DNA of 64,000 bases. Source: Glebionis coronaria (Eukaryota > Streptophyta > Magnoliopsida > Asterales > Asteraceae). Position numbers and translations under genes: made by a program. The notes beneath the pieces were generated by a model. It had not been told where the DNA came from. It ran no database searches and saw only the letters and a program-made list of their open reading frames with translations. The stretch's first letter is position 1, and each line of letters begins with the position of its first letter. The stretch is from contig CM046878.1 in the NCBI GenBank assembly GCA_025667525.1, positions 94,441,237-94,505,236 on the forward strand. Reading direction: 5' to 3'. Positions 43,901-56,450 of the stretch are shown in pieces.

Positions 43901-46078
43901 GACACATAAGTATGTCCAATTCTAGCATGAATAGTAGAAATGTCAAAACTACCTTTTGTGCTAACAACATTGCTACAAGCAGTTTTATTAAAAGTATGCA
44001 CATGAAGAAGATGTTTACAGGACTAACATAACTTATTAAGGCTAGTAGAAAAAGAAGTTGAGACACATACATGTTTACAGATGTACAAGCATCTTGAACC
44101 CTTTCCAACTACAACTATCTCATTAGTAGTAAGGTCTTGAAACATGACATTGTGTGGAAAGAACTGAGCATTAGGTTTCTTGCTTGGACAAAATTTTCCA
44201 ACTGAAAAAAGGTTTAACTAGAATCCAGGGACATAAAATACATTAGTTAGGATCAAAGAAGGTGTAATGGAAACTTCTCCAACAATAGTCAATTTTAAAG
44301 ACCTACCATCACGTAAATGGACCATGAGTTAAACAATGTGATTTCTAATAGATATGAACAAACTAAAATGAGGAGTTATGTGGTCTGATCCTTTAGTATC
44401 AGTGATGCAATCAAGAGTTATCTTCATATTTGGGTGACAAAAAGGGCAAAAGAAGTTGTGAAACAAGATAGTATACTTGCATGAAAAAATGTATAATTTA
44501 TCAAAGAAGGACCATTGTCTTTAACACCTTTGTCTATGAGCATCTTCACCAGCTCTTGAAAAACTGCTGCAACCAACTTTTGACAAACTACTGCAACAAC
44601 CTTTTGATCCACATGACCAGAATTACCGATACCAATTTCATTCTCAGTGCTCAAATCAAAAGGTTTTTCACCACTAACATCTCATATAAGCCAACACTAA
44701 CATGAGCAACCATTCTAGCATTCTTTTTTTATATTTTCTTTGTACCAATCAGGATATCCAATCCTCTCAAAACATTGCTCAAACACATGTCCATCTTGAC
44801 TATAATTAGTACATGTTTTCTTATGATCAAACCTAGAATCACATTTGATATGTTTATTTTGTCTACCATCCCTTCTAGCACTAGTGTCTTGCTTATGATT
44901 ACTAGTATTAGCAAGAAAGCAGATGGATTAAAAGGGTGATTTGTGACTTGTTTTTTTTTTCAATTTGTTGAACAATATAATAGGCTTTATTGACATTATT
45001 CAAGGGATCCATACCTTATATTTAAATCCTAACAGACTCATAATTTTCATTAAGCTTCATCAAGAACTGAATCAACTTCAAATGACTATCCCTTTTAAGA
45101 ACTTATCAAGAATTGAATAAGTACATACACTCATCACAACACAAGTATACACAGGCAAGCCATTCAAATTATGTAGTTCATCCCATCATCTCTTCAACTT
45201 GTTAAAAATGTTGCAATACACAAATTACTTGGTTTAGTTTTTCCTAATTTCCTTTCTAATTGATAGATCAATGGACCATTACTTTGGTCATATCTCTTAG
45301 CAACTTCTTTCCACAACTCACTTGCTGATTGTTGATTGTGCATATAAGAAATCCTTTAAAATTTTAGTAATAATAGAATTGAGGATCCAACATGTCACCA
45401 TGTAATCACATCTCACCCATCTCTATAGATTCTCATTAGTTATTGCAAGTTTTAGGCAAGAACGATCAATAAACCCTAACTTAAGCTTAGCACCAGGAGT
45501 AATCTTAAAAATTCCTAGTCCATGCTAAGAAATTACTTCCATTGAATGGTGTATGGGTTAATATCATCCCTGGGTGATCATAACTAACACGATAAAGTGG
45601 TCATTAGTGGTGTTAGTGTTTAGGTTAATGATAGTGTTTGGATTAGGATCATAGTGGCTGGTATTGCCATGGATAAGGTGAATTGATCAAGAAATGATAA
45701 TGATTTAGTAACAGAATAAAACCCAGAGTTTAACAATCAAGAAATGCCGATGGATAAAGGATGAAACAAAACATAGCCTTGAAGTTAGTTGCACCAAAAT
45801 TAACCAATTACTAACTGTATTCCACTATGATGATCAAAGTTTAGGGTTTGATAAGCTCTGATACCATATATAATTACATAATGAGACGACATCGGCAGAA
45901 AAATGATTATTATTCGTTGCACAAATGAGAAGGTTACAAGCCTGTTTGTAGGCGAGACAAGCATTGTAACAGAAATAACGAGAATACAAAATGTTACACT
46001 TCTGACCCTCTAACTATTACAAAATTATAAAACTAAAACAAAACTTCTGAAGCCAATACTATACTTAGATACTCTACA
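40964..46078 (-). mobile_element. Old, complete but dead Ty1-copia element, 5,115 bp
   Basis: Two 212-bp LTRs (40964-41175 and 45867-46078), roughly 80% alike by eye, start TGTAGAGTATC on the minus strand. TSD GTTTG lies on both sides (40959-40963 and 46079-46083). The primer site (complement of 45855-45866, TGGTATCAGAGC) touches the 5' LTR, and a polypurine tract (complement of about 41176-41193) precedes the 3' LTR. The order gag, integrase, RT, RNase H on the minus strand gives Copia. The LTR divergence means a much older insertion than the one at 10469. Confidence 0.92.
41190..45850 (-). pseudogene. Decayed Copia gag-pol
   Basis: Reading right to left: gag-like region about 45850-44300 (no intact zinc knuckle confirmed); GAG-pre-integrase and integrase start at 44110-43630 (IHARIGHTYVSK, FSLLHEDLGGPYK, YFVTIVDD); integrase end at 43301-43023 (KCILLVYPSNQKGYKLYSLD, RRDLDFEEQVFPYK); RT about 42690-41950 (DSRWVEAMNKELEYL near 42660, YVDDVLIT near 42070); RNase H start 41853-41590 (PLKDLGSYRRSVGRHLYLT, ASCLMTRRSLT). 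Many frameshifts and stops. No function expected. Confidence 0.88.
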
Positions 46079-46083
46079 GTTTG

Positions 46084-46780
46084 GAAGTTTCTAGCTTCAT
46101 GGTTCGTAGTTATGGTCATTGTGGCTTGCTTGTTTCTCTAAATCTTGTATGATATAGTTATGAAAAGGCTGAGGTTGGCTCTAAAGGAAATGACCTTCTC
46201 ATATTTAGCTTTGATTCTCCATTTCATTCGTTTTTATTGCGTTGAACCGATCAAGAAGCTTTATCTGGGCATCACACTTATATAACTTGATCTTGTCCAC
46301 AGATTTAGCATCAGTTTCCTCAGTCTACTCTTTTGCCTTATTACAAGCTATTCTCTTTTGCTTTTTTAGCATTTGAAAAGCTTCTTTAACCGAGTGAAAG
46401 ACTGGTTTTCCAAGTTCTACGAGAACAAGAACATGTGAAGGTTGTTAAACAGAACCACTCCGATCCATATAAGGAAGGATCAACACGACTCACATAATTA
46501 ATCTTCAGTTTATTCTTATAACAGGGACGATACGTTTTGTTACAACTTGAAAGGTAGCTAGGTTGCGTCGACATCTCATTAAGATCGTAACAAAGTTTTC
46601 AAAGACGACAAGACATTAAACACAAACAGTAACCAAGTAAACGTGAACAAACCGAAACGACACACTAAACAATCATTCATAAAACATTTAGTCATATCAA
46701 CTTAAAATCAAAACTTATTGATCATCAACAACATATTTGGTACAAACATTAAACTTTATTGATCAAATCACTTATTGGCT
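46084..46780. other. Spacer with decayed coding-like text on the minus strand
   Basis: The minus strand of 46150-46480 reads with few stops as lysine-rich helical text (LGKPVFHSVKEAFQMLKKQK, then CDAQIKLLDRFNAIKTNEME). It could be the remains of a coiled-coil host gene. I cannot name it. Confidence 0.3.
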
Positions 46781-46788
46781 TGTGTTGT

Positions 46789-46975
46789 CAGGGGCGGAGC
46801 TAAGATTTTTAGTTAGATGAGGCTAATCATACTTAAGGTAAAGATTCATAGTGTTAGGGGAGGCTTGATGTAGAAAATAGTAGAAAAATGACTCGTAGTA
46901 CACATAAATAGTAAGCGAAATAGGTTGATTGAGGGAGGCTCAGCACCCACTAGTCCCCTACTAGCTCCGCCCCTA
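46789..46975. mobile_element. hAT-like MITE, ~186 bp
   Basis: Perfect terminal inverted repeats AGGGGCGGAGCTA (46790-46802) and TAGCTCCGCCCCT (46962-46974), a very common plant hAT MITE end. Flanks TGTGTTGT and AGTGGTGT make only an imperfect 8-bp duplication. Confidence 0.7.
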
Positions 46976-46982
46976 GTGGTGT

Positions 46983-47880
46983 ACCAATGAAGACCTTTGT
47001 CCAACTATCTGTTTCTGTCATACCAATTTCTTTCAAATTAAATGAAGCTTGTTGTTATTCAATAATGCAAACAATGAAAAGCATGCATATAAAAGTGACA
47101 TTTTTGTGCATGTCACATTAGTCCATTATGCCTTGTAGAAATGAGCTGTAAACATGCTTATTCAACTCTATGATTGTGTCCCAAAAGTGCCCACCCGACC
47201 TGAACGAATAATAACGACTAAATTCATCTAATACCACCAACATATAATTGCATTTTGGTTTATTTCTTAGGTATGATGATGCCTTATATATTGTCGTTTT
47301 ATCAAACAATCATGTATAAACTATAAAGTCGTTGCAAACGCTTTATATGTTTTTGGTCCATTTTTGTATATACGTGTTTGGTAAAAGTAACTTTTTGGAT
47401 ACCCATTTTTCTATTTTGGTAGCATTGTCTAGCGTAAACTTGTGGTTTTATTACCATAGAGTAGCACGTTCAAAAAAAAATTACTCCACCATAGAGTAGT
47501 AGTGTCTTTATTCGTAGTGATTACTACGCAATTGTTTTGATGTAAGTGATGACGTATACTGGACGGATGTTTGATTTATTAAAATTTTTATGGGTTAACT
47601 TGCTAGGTAAGCTTATAAGTTGCGACTTGTTTATTAAGCACAACCAAAGGTAGTTGTATTATAACAAATTAATTGATTTTTCACATTTATTATAACATTT
47701 ATCCATACTATAGCATACGCTAATTTAAAATTTTTATCATATTATTAGTGTTTTTAGTGTAAACATATTGAGCGTAACAAATAATATCACATTTTTAAGT
47801 GTGAAGATTTATAATAAACTACATTTTTATATTTGAACTTTTTAATATTTCATATTTTTATGTGTGAACTTTTTAATAAT
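46983..47880. other. AT-rich spacer
   Basis: A short minus-strand open frame at 47118-47309 has no recognisable motif. I see nothing else to annotate. Confidence 0.4.
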
Positions 47881-49004
47881 TTACACTTTGAGTGAAATGC
47901 ACTTTTCATACTTGTGGTATGTCCAGATTGCATATATAGTAACTGGTCTTTCGAAACTGCAGGCGGCCTACCTGGTCTTCCATTAAGTGTTCACTTTGCT
48001 ACTTTAACCGTAACAAACGTTTTTCTTTAACCGTTATGTTTCGTTGCTACAGAGATACTTTTGTCCTTTTCCTTTTTTTTACCCATCATCCCTTCCAACA
48101 TCACCACTACCACCTGCACAATCATCACCTCCGCCGCCACCATCACCCCACCACCTCCGTCGCCACCATCACCCCCCATTCAATCTTCCAGCAACATAAA
48201 CCAAGAATCCAACCCACCCCAAAATCACGACACAAACAAAATCCCCAACAGATTTGTTATTCATCAAAAACAAAACCTTAAACCCACACTCGAAAATCGT
48301 TAATCAGATCCTAACCAAATCACTTCACACCATTTGGTCCCCGAAAAACATAGCATCATTATTGGAAGTGGTAGTTCGAAATTAAAAGGTGTATCTCGAA
48401 AAACATAGCATCATTATTATAATAAAATTTTCTCTCTCTTCTAATAAAAAACCCATTTGTTTTTCACTATACCATCACCGGCGATCAAGATCCGATCACT
48501 GCCACAAGTTTTGAAAGCATCGAAATAAAATCTGGTGACCATATTCCACCATCATTTAAGCTCACAATTTATCAACAACAAAGTTTTGGCCATATTCCAC
48601 GTCAAGTTGCAACCCAACAAAGAAAGAAGAAACTTTATAACCATTCATGTTTTTATCATTATCTATCTATAACTTCTTGATCTTCACCAAATATCAGACA
48701 ACATTACCACTATACTTTTCACGATTACCACCAAATCATTGTTGCTCTCTCAGATCTGGTGATTTTAGAGGTTCAGTTGGTGATGACAGTATATATGAAA
48801 AAAAGAAAAAATGTGTGAGAGAGAAAGTTATTGTGTGTACTGTTGGAGAGCGACCTGAATGTATTAATTTGTATAGTTAGTGAATGTACTTTTATAAAAA
48901 ATTTAACCATTAAGGGTGTCTAGTGGTGTTTAGGTACTAGATTATTGGTGTTTGAATACCCGGAGCCTTGTTTTGGGATCAAAAGAAGGATGGTGTTGGA
49001 ACTG

Positions 49005-51647
49005 TGTCACACCCCACCATGGCGGAATATGGGGCACGACGTATGGATATCATCACAACAATAGCATGTCTATAGAGATAACTAAATGATATAAGAAATG
49101 TCATAAAATGGTGACACAAAAGTCATGACAATATCTCAACAAATGCAGGAGTCTAGGTAAGTAAGTAACAGTCCTACTTCTTACCCAAGACAACAAATAA
49201 CATACCAAAACAATCATATGTGTGCCACAGTATCACTTATTAAAATGAACAAACAAATAAAACTAAGAAGGAAACGGGGATTCTCCTTCTATATGCATTC
49301 CTAAGCTTCTCCAATCCTAGCCACTTATGTTCTCATGCTTAACCATAGTATCACCTGAAAGACACACTAAAACACGTCAACATAAAGTTGGTGAGAGTCA
49401 TAGGTTTAGACTCCAACGCTAAATCAATTACAAGCTGTGATTAACAACCATCAACACAATAACATATGGACAATGTGCTACAATTATGTATTAACAACTA
49501 GCATTCAAGATCAATCATTCCAAACCAAAATCCAAGGCTCCTACCTTGCCAAACAACATGGTACCATAGATGATCACACTATGTACCTATCCCAAGGCCA
49601 CTACCTTGGCAAACCACAAGGCCACTACCTTGTCAAACCACAAGGCCACTACCTTGTCAAACCACAAGGCCACTACCTTGTCAAACCACAAGGCCACTAC
49701 CTTGTTAAACCACAATAACTGAGACGACACGTGTTCCTCGATCCAAATCATACACAATCAAAAATCACATAGCAGTTAATCACATAATGTACACACAAGT
49801 CCATCTCAAATCACAAACACACTCACAACATCAATTTAGAAATTAACTCAACACAGTGTCTCTTCCATCCCATCTGGAAGTCAAAATCAATAGTAAACAT
49901 GGGACTATGAAACTCACCTGATAGCTCCTTCACAAGTCCTTGCACTAGCAACAAGCTAACAAACAAAAAACACGCAATCAATACACATCCAATCACTAAG
50001 ATGGCTCATTAACCTATGATGGACATCTAGCCTATTCCCACATATTTACCTCATTGATAAGCTCTAATCACCCCATTACCCTTCCTTAACAAGTCCTTAA
50101 CTTGGTTAAGTTTAATAACTAACCCGTTCATATTTTACCCAAAACAGTCCCAGTTTTTAGGTCTCAAAACTTTAAGTCAAACGTCCACTTAAATATACCC
50201 ATGGTTTCTGTAAAAGGAATATTCATACCCTTACATATGTTGGCTAACACCTCCCACTTGCCCTAACCTTAAAGCTACTGTTAAGGCCCCGATATACATA
50301 TATCTACTTTTGTCATTCCAGATTCCCTAATTTTAAACGTATGAAAAGTTCATTACCATTAGAGGGTCTTACCCTAAACCACACTCTTAGCCCTTATTAC
50401 AATATATAAACCATCTCTCATGTTCGTGAGAAGATCCCAATGCAACCCTAAGTACCCCAAACAACCCAAAACATAAAAAGAAAACAGGCTGAATTAAAAA
50501 CTATTTTGACCTCCGACTGTTGTAACCTGTTTTTGACCCACTTCCCGACCTCCAATTTAGTTCTCGTTTCTTGCATTGGAAAGCCACTTCAAATATCTTT
50601 CCAGGGGTACTTGTATCGCATCTTAAATGTTCCTAAAACTCCCGATATGATCAAAACAATTGACTCAAAATTCTGCCCAGTTTTTAAAAACGGGTTTAAT
50701 TAATTTAACCTAATTAATTACCCATAACCCCATTAATTACAAACCCTAAACCATCTAATCATTATAATATCATTAAAATACAGATTCTTATTAAACCCTA
50801 ACCTAAATCCATCATAAGATGATTAAGAAATCATTAAAACAATTAAATTGAAAAGGGATTTTAAGATTTACCTTTGATTTATGAAAACCCCAAAATTTTA
50901 TGATGAACCCTAATTTTCTCCATTAAATTCGACCTAAGCTTGATCTCCAGGGGATTATGATGTGTTTTTAGTTAATAAAAGTTTTTATATAATTACCATA
51001 CTAATCCTAGCCCAATACAATGTTTCCTTTTTCTCCTTTTTCCCTTTTTCCCTTTTTTTTCTTTTCCAACCGTCTATAACCATTCCATATCTATTAATTT
51101 TCGTTTTTTTTTCTTTTTATTGTTTATTATTATGTTATTAACAATACCTTAATTTACCTTAATTTATTTCAGCTCCTAAAACCTCCAAAACCTCAAAACC
51201 GTAAAACTAGTCAAATTTACGCGTTTTACCGTAAAAGACGTAAAATATACACTTTTTAAAAAAAAATCTCAAATTTTGAAATAAACTTTATAACTAAGTC
51301 CTAAATGACTTAAAACCATCCCGAAAAATATTCATATGACTAAATACCTCTTCCGAGACCCCTAAATGCAAAACCCTAAATCGTAAAAATACGATTTTCC
51401 ACAATACATATACGTATACGTAAAACCACCAAATAACACCATCTCATTTCATAGTCACTAAATTGTGAGCTCATGAACATGAAATAACCGTTCCTCGATT
51501 TACTTATGAGTACTTTATACCCATATACGATATCCACACCAACCTCGTTCACGCAAAATAAACATGTAAACACACCATCACATAGTCACACATAAATAAC
51601 CAAAAAAACAAGACCGAGTGACGAACCTCAAAACCACGGTTGTCACA
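49005..51647 (-). repeat. Gypsy LTR (3' LTR in element sense)
   Basis: 2,643 bp. Contains a five-copy 24-bp tandem repeat (CAAGGCCACTACCTTGTCAA plus ACCA) at 49593-49712. The short open frames inside it (for example 49437-49718, repeating QGHYLVKP) come from that repeat and recur in the other LTR. Confidence 0.93.
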
Positions 51648-54160
51648 TCACTCCCTCCTAATAGAAATCTCGTCCCGAGATTTACTCCTTAGGATCAAAC
51701 ACACAACCAACAAATCACATGAATACTTGTTCTAAAGAACACCTTCCCGTTCCCACGTGAACTCTAGTCCACGTTCCATATTCCATCTACCCATAACTAC
51801 GGTATATTACCCTTTTCCAACGTCCTAGCTTCACGACCCAAAATCTCTATCGGCTCTTCGATAGAACGAAGACTCGCATCCATACTAATATCATCTAACG
51901 GTACTTGCAAGTCGGTTCTTGCTAAGCATTTCCTCAGGTTTGATACATGAATACGTTATGCACACTACTCAGTTCCTCCGGTAATCTCAACCTATATGCC
52001 ATTAGCCTAATCCTTTCAAGGATTTCATATGGACCCACAATTCTGTGTGCTAACTTCCCTTTTCTTCCCAAACCGCATCACCCCTTTCCATGGTGAAATC
52101 TTTAGCATAACCTTATCTCAAATCTCAACGGCTTACGCCCCTTGTCTGCATAGCTCTCTTGTCGGTTCTTTGCTATTTTCAATCTCTACTTAGTCACTGC
52201 CACCACCTCCATAGTTTTCCCGATCCACCTCCATAGTTTTCCATCATTCGGAAGTTCTCCCAACCTTAAACACATTCAATGGTATATGCAGGATTGCATA
52301 ACCAAAAGCTTCCCATAATATTCACATGAAACACGCCATAACCACCACCTCATCCTTGCTTTCCATGCTTGGCACCAAGTAACTAACCATCCTTCATACT
52401 AACATATGTTACACCTTTTCTCTAGGTGGATGGTCCATTGTTCGTGACTACCAATCTCTTTCTCTAACGGATTTACTTTCCTTATCACTTCACTATCTTG
52501 ACAACCTCTTGCTTCCTCCAATCATTCTTCCTCCATACTACTTTTCGCTTGTCTTTCCACAATCTTAATTTCCATACCATCTTATATCTCGTCTTCAGCC
52601 AAATATTTAGGCGTTTCCTCCTTTATTCCCTACATTCTCATCAATGGGGAATATGCTCCTATCACCGGTGACCCTCTCTTTGTAGAAGAATTCTTCCTAA
52701 TATAATGCGTCCTCCAACTATCTCCAACTCTCATGCTAATGCTCTAGGCGTCTTTCTCAATTACCCTTATAGTATGCTCATACCAAACATTAGTCTATCA
52801 ACGGTATACTACGCTTGCTTCCCCTCGTTTCTTCCCTTGCCATAATCCTTCATAAGGCATTCCATACATATTAGGCCAACTTTTACGCAAACCCTCTATT
52901 CCATCACATCCGTACGCAATCCTTCCAACTTCCCAACTACGTTACTTCCCATTCCTCTTGAAATAGGTGATGAATTAGTCAGTCTATCGACTATTACCCA
53001 ACTCTCGTCGTACTCATTCCTCCTTTCTAAGCTACTCCTATCTACGTAGGAAGTATAGTCTACGTCCCTTTTCTCCATATGATTGTCCAAGCCACGCAAC
53101 ATACATGTTGACGCGTTCTCTGCTTTAGACCACTCAGCTCGTGCAACCCACATCCTTCATCCAAACCACCCTAATACGTCATCCATATCGTTCAAGTTCG
53201 TCTCAGCTTCACTTCATTCTTCTTATTCCATGCCTCATCAACCATGCTTGCCTTTCCCAGATGGTACTTGGCCTTACAATTTTCTTTCATCAATTAACTC
53301 CACCCATCACCTTTGCCAAATGTTCAATCAAGATGATTGAATAGGTGTTGGAGACGTTCATGATCCCTATAGATCATTCTCTACGTCTCGTACACCAAAT
53401 ATCTCTAGCATTCTAGGCAGATATAACAGTGCAACTCCACTAACTAAGTCTATCCTGTTCTTCCAAATCTTCAGTTCCTACAACGTATATGCGATCGCCT
53501 TTCTTTGTCGTCCTCGTACCCGTCCAAATCCTTGCTCCACGTATCGTCATGCTTTGCGAATTCATCCGGTCCTTCCGATAATGCTAAAATCGGCTCATTA
53601 TCCAATCCACCTCTTCAGCCTCCAAAACGCTTCCTCATCCTTCTTCACTTTGCCCTTGCTGGTTCCATGATATGCCATCATCTCTAACTGCTCATCATAG
53701 TAAGCTTAATCCTAAGACTTACACTTGGAAATATCTCGTATAATTCCCTTTCCTAACAACTCCAAATCTAACTCATAACTCGCCTCACTCTCCTTCTTAG
53801 ACTTGAGTAGATCAAGATGTCGTCGGTGCTCCCGATGACAACTCGTTTATATACGTTCATGCACACTTGGTTCATTGACTCCATGAAAACCGCTAGTGCT
53901 TTGGCGAAGCCAAATGCATAACCATAAACCCAAAACGTTCATACAACATCCTTAGCAATTTCAACTATGTCCTCCTCACACCCTCTCTTAGCGGTAATAC
54001 GAATAAATTCCTTGCAATTTCTAACATCTCTTGTTCTTAATTCACTCCATCAACGATTTGCCTTGGAAGGCACTAACTACGACTCCTGTCACTTCTCCTA
54101 CTTGCTCTATTCATGGTTCTACCCCAACGCTCCTAAACCATACAAAACCAAAACTACATC
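51648..54160 (-). pseudogene. Decayed gypsy pol: RT, integrase, chromodomain end
   Basis: Minus strand, many stops and frameshifts. RT: AFGFAKALAVFMESMNQVC then DDILIY at about 53810-53910 (the usual FIDD is altered to STDD). Integrase: ESWVIVDRLTNSSPIS at about 52965-53010. C-terminal region: GLEFTWEREGVL at about 51735-51770, the usual end of a chromovirus integrase/chromodomain module, and then NLGTRFLLGG just before the polypurine tract. RNase H and protease could not be traced clearly. Confidence 0.85.
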
Positions 54161-56450
54161 CTGAATCCACCAGATACGATTGACGAATTAAACCCACGGA
54201 TAACTAACGACATTTCACGTGCACCGTTTAAAACAAGTCAAAAACCACGAGAATCAAAAGAATACTCAAACTCAAAACGTGTATCAACTCAAAATGACCC
54301 ATGACAACGAAAAATAATCCAAGAAACACCTAATGGCAACCAAAACATATTACGCCCCGTGACATATTATTTAAACCATGCAAAAGATCGACTTTTCCAA
54401 AAGAATATATTTTTATTTATTTATTTTATTTTATTTATATTTTTTTACCTCCCCACATCTATGCGACTCAAACCATCTACAAACAATCTTCTAGACGATC
54501 TCAAAACTCAACTCAAAGACTAGGTATCCCGTGCACCCCAAATCATAGAAAAAGTAAAACTACTATTCAAACTCAACCTTGAACCCGACACTTGTACAAC
54601 AATTCCGACCAGTCCACTGACCTCCCATGACTATACATTCTGAATATTTGAAAAGTACGTTCCGAGTACATAATTTTAGGCTTTCGAATCACCCAAAAAG
54701 CTTTAAAAACGAACAAGTTATGACCAAAACAATTTTATGCTAGTTGTTTTAAAAACTAAAGAATAGACTTAGTGATCAATGCAATCCTTTTAAACGAAAG
54801 ATATAATTGTATGTGAAATATTCATAAACTCCATTAAACCCTGTATTCATAATTATAAATGACGTGAATCGATTAAACCCAATTATTTAAACTATGTAAG
54901 TAGAAAGAAATTTTATTTCGCTTTATTTTAAAGAATGTCTTTTAGAATTTGAAATAAATAAGTGTTGATTAAAAGAAACTTATGTTACATCTTGTTTCAA
55001 ACACGACCCCAACACCTTACCCTTGTTTTACCGAATACGACCAACTATCTAACCCTATACTAGATTTCCAAGTCCCCTTTTTCCATATACCAACCAAAAG
55101 AAATGTAAGACTCAACACAAAAGATTTCATTATCTCAAAAGAAATCCCAAGTTATTTCAATAGACTTGAAACCAAAAACACCATTTTAAAACGTACACGT
55201 GAAATACGAAACTCAAAGAATACGCCACAAGACACACTTCAAAAGATTCAAAACGTCGTTGAAACTCCACCAAACTCCAGCACCATAAAACACGAACAAA
55301 CACAAGGTACACTCAAGTTATAATAACTAGTGAACGACCATATACCATAACTTAACACATAGTAGTATATATACATCCGTATATATATACCTATTAAATC
55401 ACCCAAAACATACTCGTTACCATACATGTCGGATCAACCAATCACGTCATACACTCGTTTTTCCACACGAGTAATCACCATCTCACCGTGCCACAACAAG
55501 GCATAAAGCCCACCTCCAAAACCAAGTGTGACCCCAAAATCACACAACACAACTATAACCCAAAACATATAACACAAAAAGAACAATAGCCATATCATAG
55601 GTAGCCATTACATAAACCCATATATTATATGTATACCCAACTTCTACATCTCATCATATACAAGCATGTACTAACCCTCTTTCATGCAATCATACTTGAG
55701 AACCCATTGAAGTTGTGGTACTTGTATAACTATGTTGGCCACCATACTTATACAATTACCCTTTCCCCAATGCACTCCCTCCTATGATGACACTTATAAG
55801 AATCAATACAATATATAACACATAAATTCATCTACTCACATAAGCACATAACCACATAACCAATAAGGTCCAAAAATCCATCTATAAAAATAACATAATA
55901 AAACTCTTGGAATACAAAAATCGATAGTCTACCTAAAACAGCCTAGACTAACTCCAAAACGAAAACATAATCAGTTATAAGTCATGTCGCCCATAAGAGT
56001 GGAAACAGCTTAGAATCCTTCATACCCACCTACTCCTAATAACTCGAACCACCACATGATTCTTAGGGAACATGACTTAAACATCAAAAGGAAATAATAT
56101 ACCTCAGGTACATAAAATAACTCATCAAAAGATAGAAACTACTATGTACCAAATTATGTACTATAATGTACAATATAAGCAAAATACAGCAATGACTAGT
56201 GTGGATGATTATGGTTCAACCCGCACTACTCAAAACTCGAAAAGAAAATAACATGTGGCTAAGTATGAATTTACTATGGTTCAATTCATACCAGTCAAAA
56301 CATCACAGTAAATAACATCCAAACACATCAATTATTATAAAATACACACATACTCCTATGACGCCTATATGCAGGGACCCTTAAGCTATAGACTAGGCTA
56401 CGCGACTAGGCAACCTAATTCTCTATAACCATTGTCTCTGATTACCATTC
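54161..56450 (-). other. Gypsy interior without recognisable gag
   Basis: Where gag and the leader should lie I find no zinc knuckle or Gag motif. An open frame on the plus strand (54982-55323, 113 codons) has no recognised motif and points the wrong way for this element. The region may be replaced or decayed beyond reading. Confidence 0.5.

Noticed and set aside
48036..48303. Two overlapping Pro/His-rich ORFs
   Set aside because: Open only because of CCACC/CCGCC-type repeats; two frames are open at once and no domain is seen. Kept only as a possible captured sequence.
49593..49712. 24-bp repeats as a CRISPR or a repeat protein gene
   Set aside because: A five-copy tandem repeat without spacers inside a gypsy LTR, copied in the other LTR. 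The open frame comes from a repeat length divisible by three.
54982..55323. 113-codon plus-strand ORF in the gypsy interior
   Set aside because: Opposite to the element's sense, no motif, low-complexity AT-rich composition.
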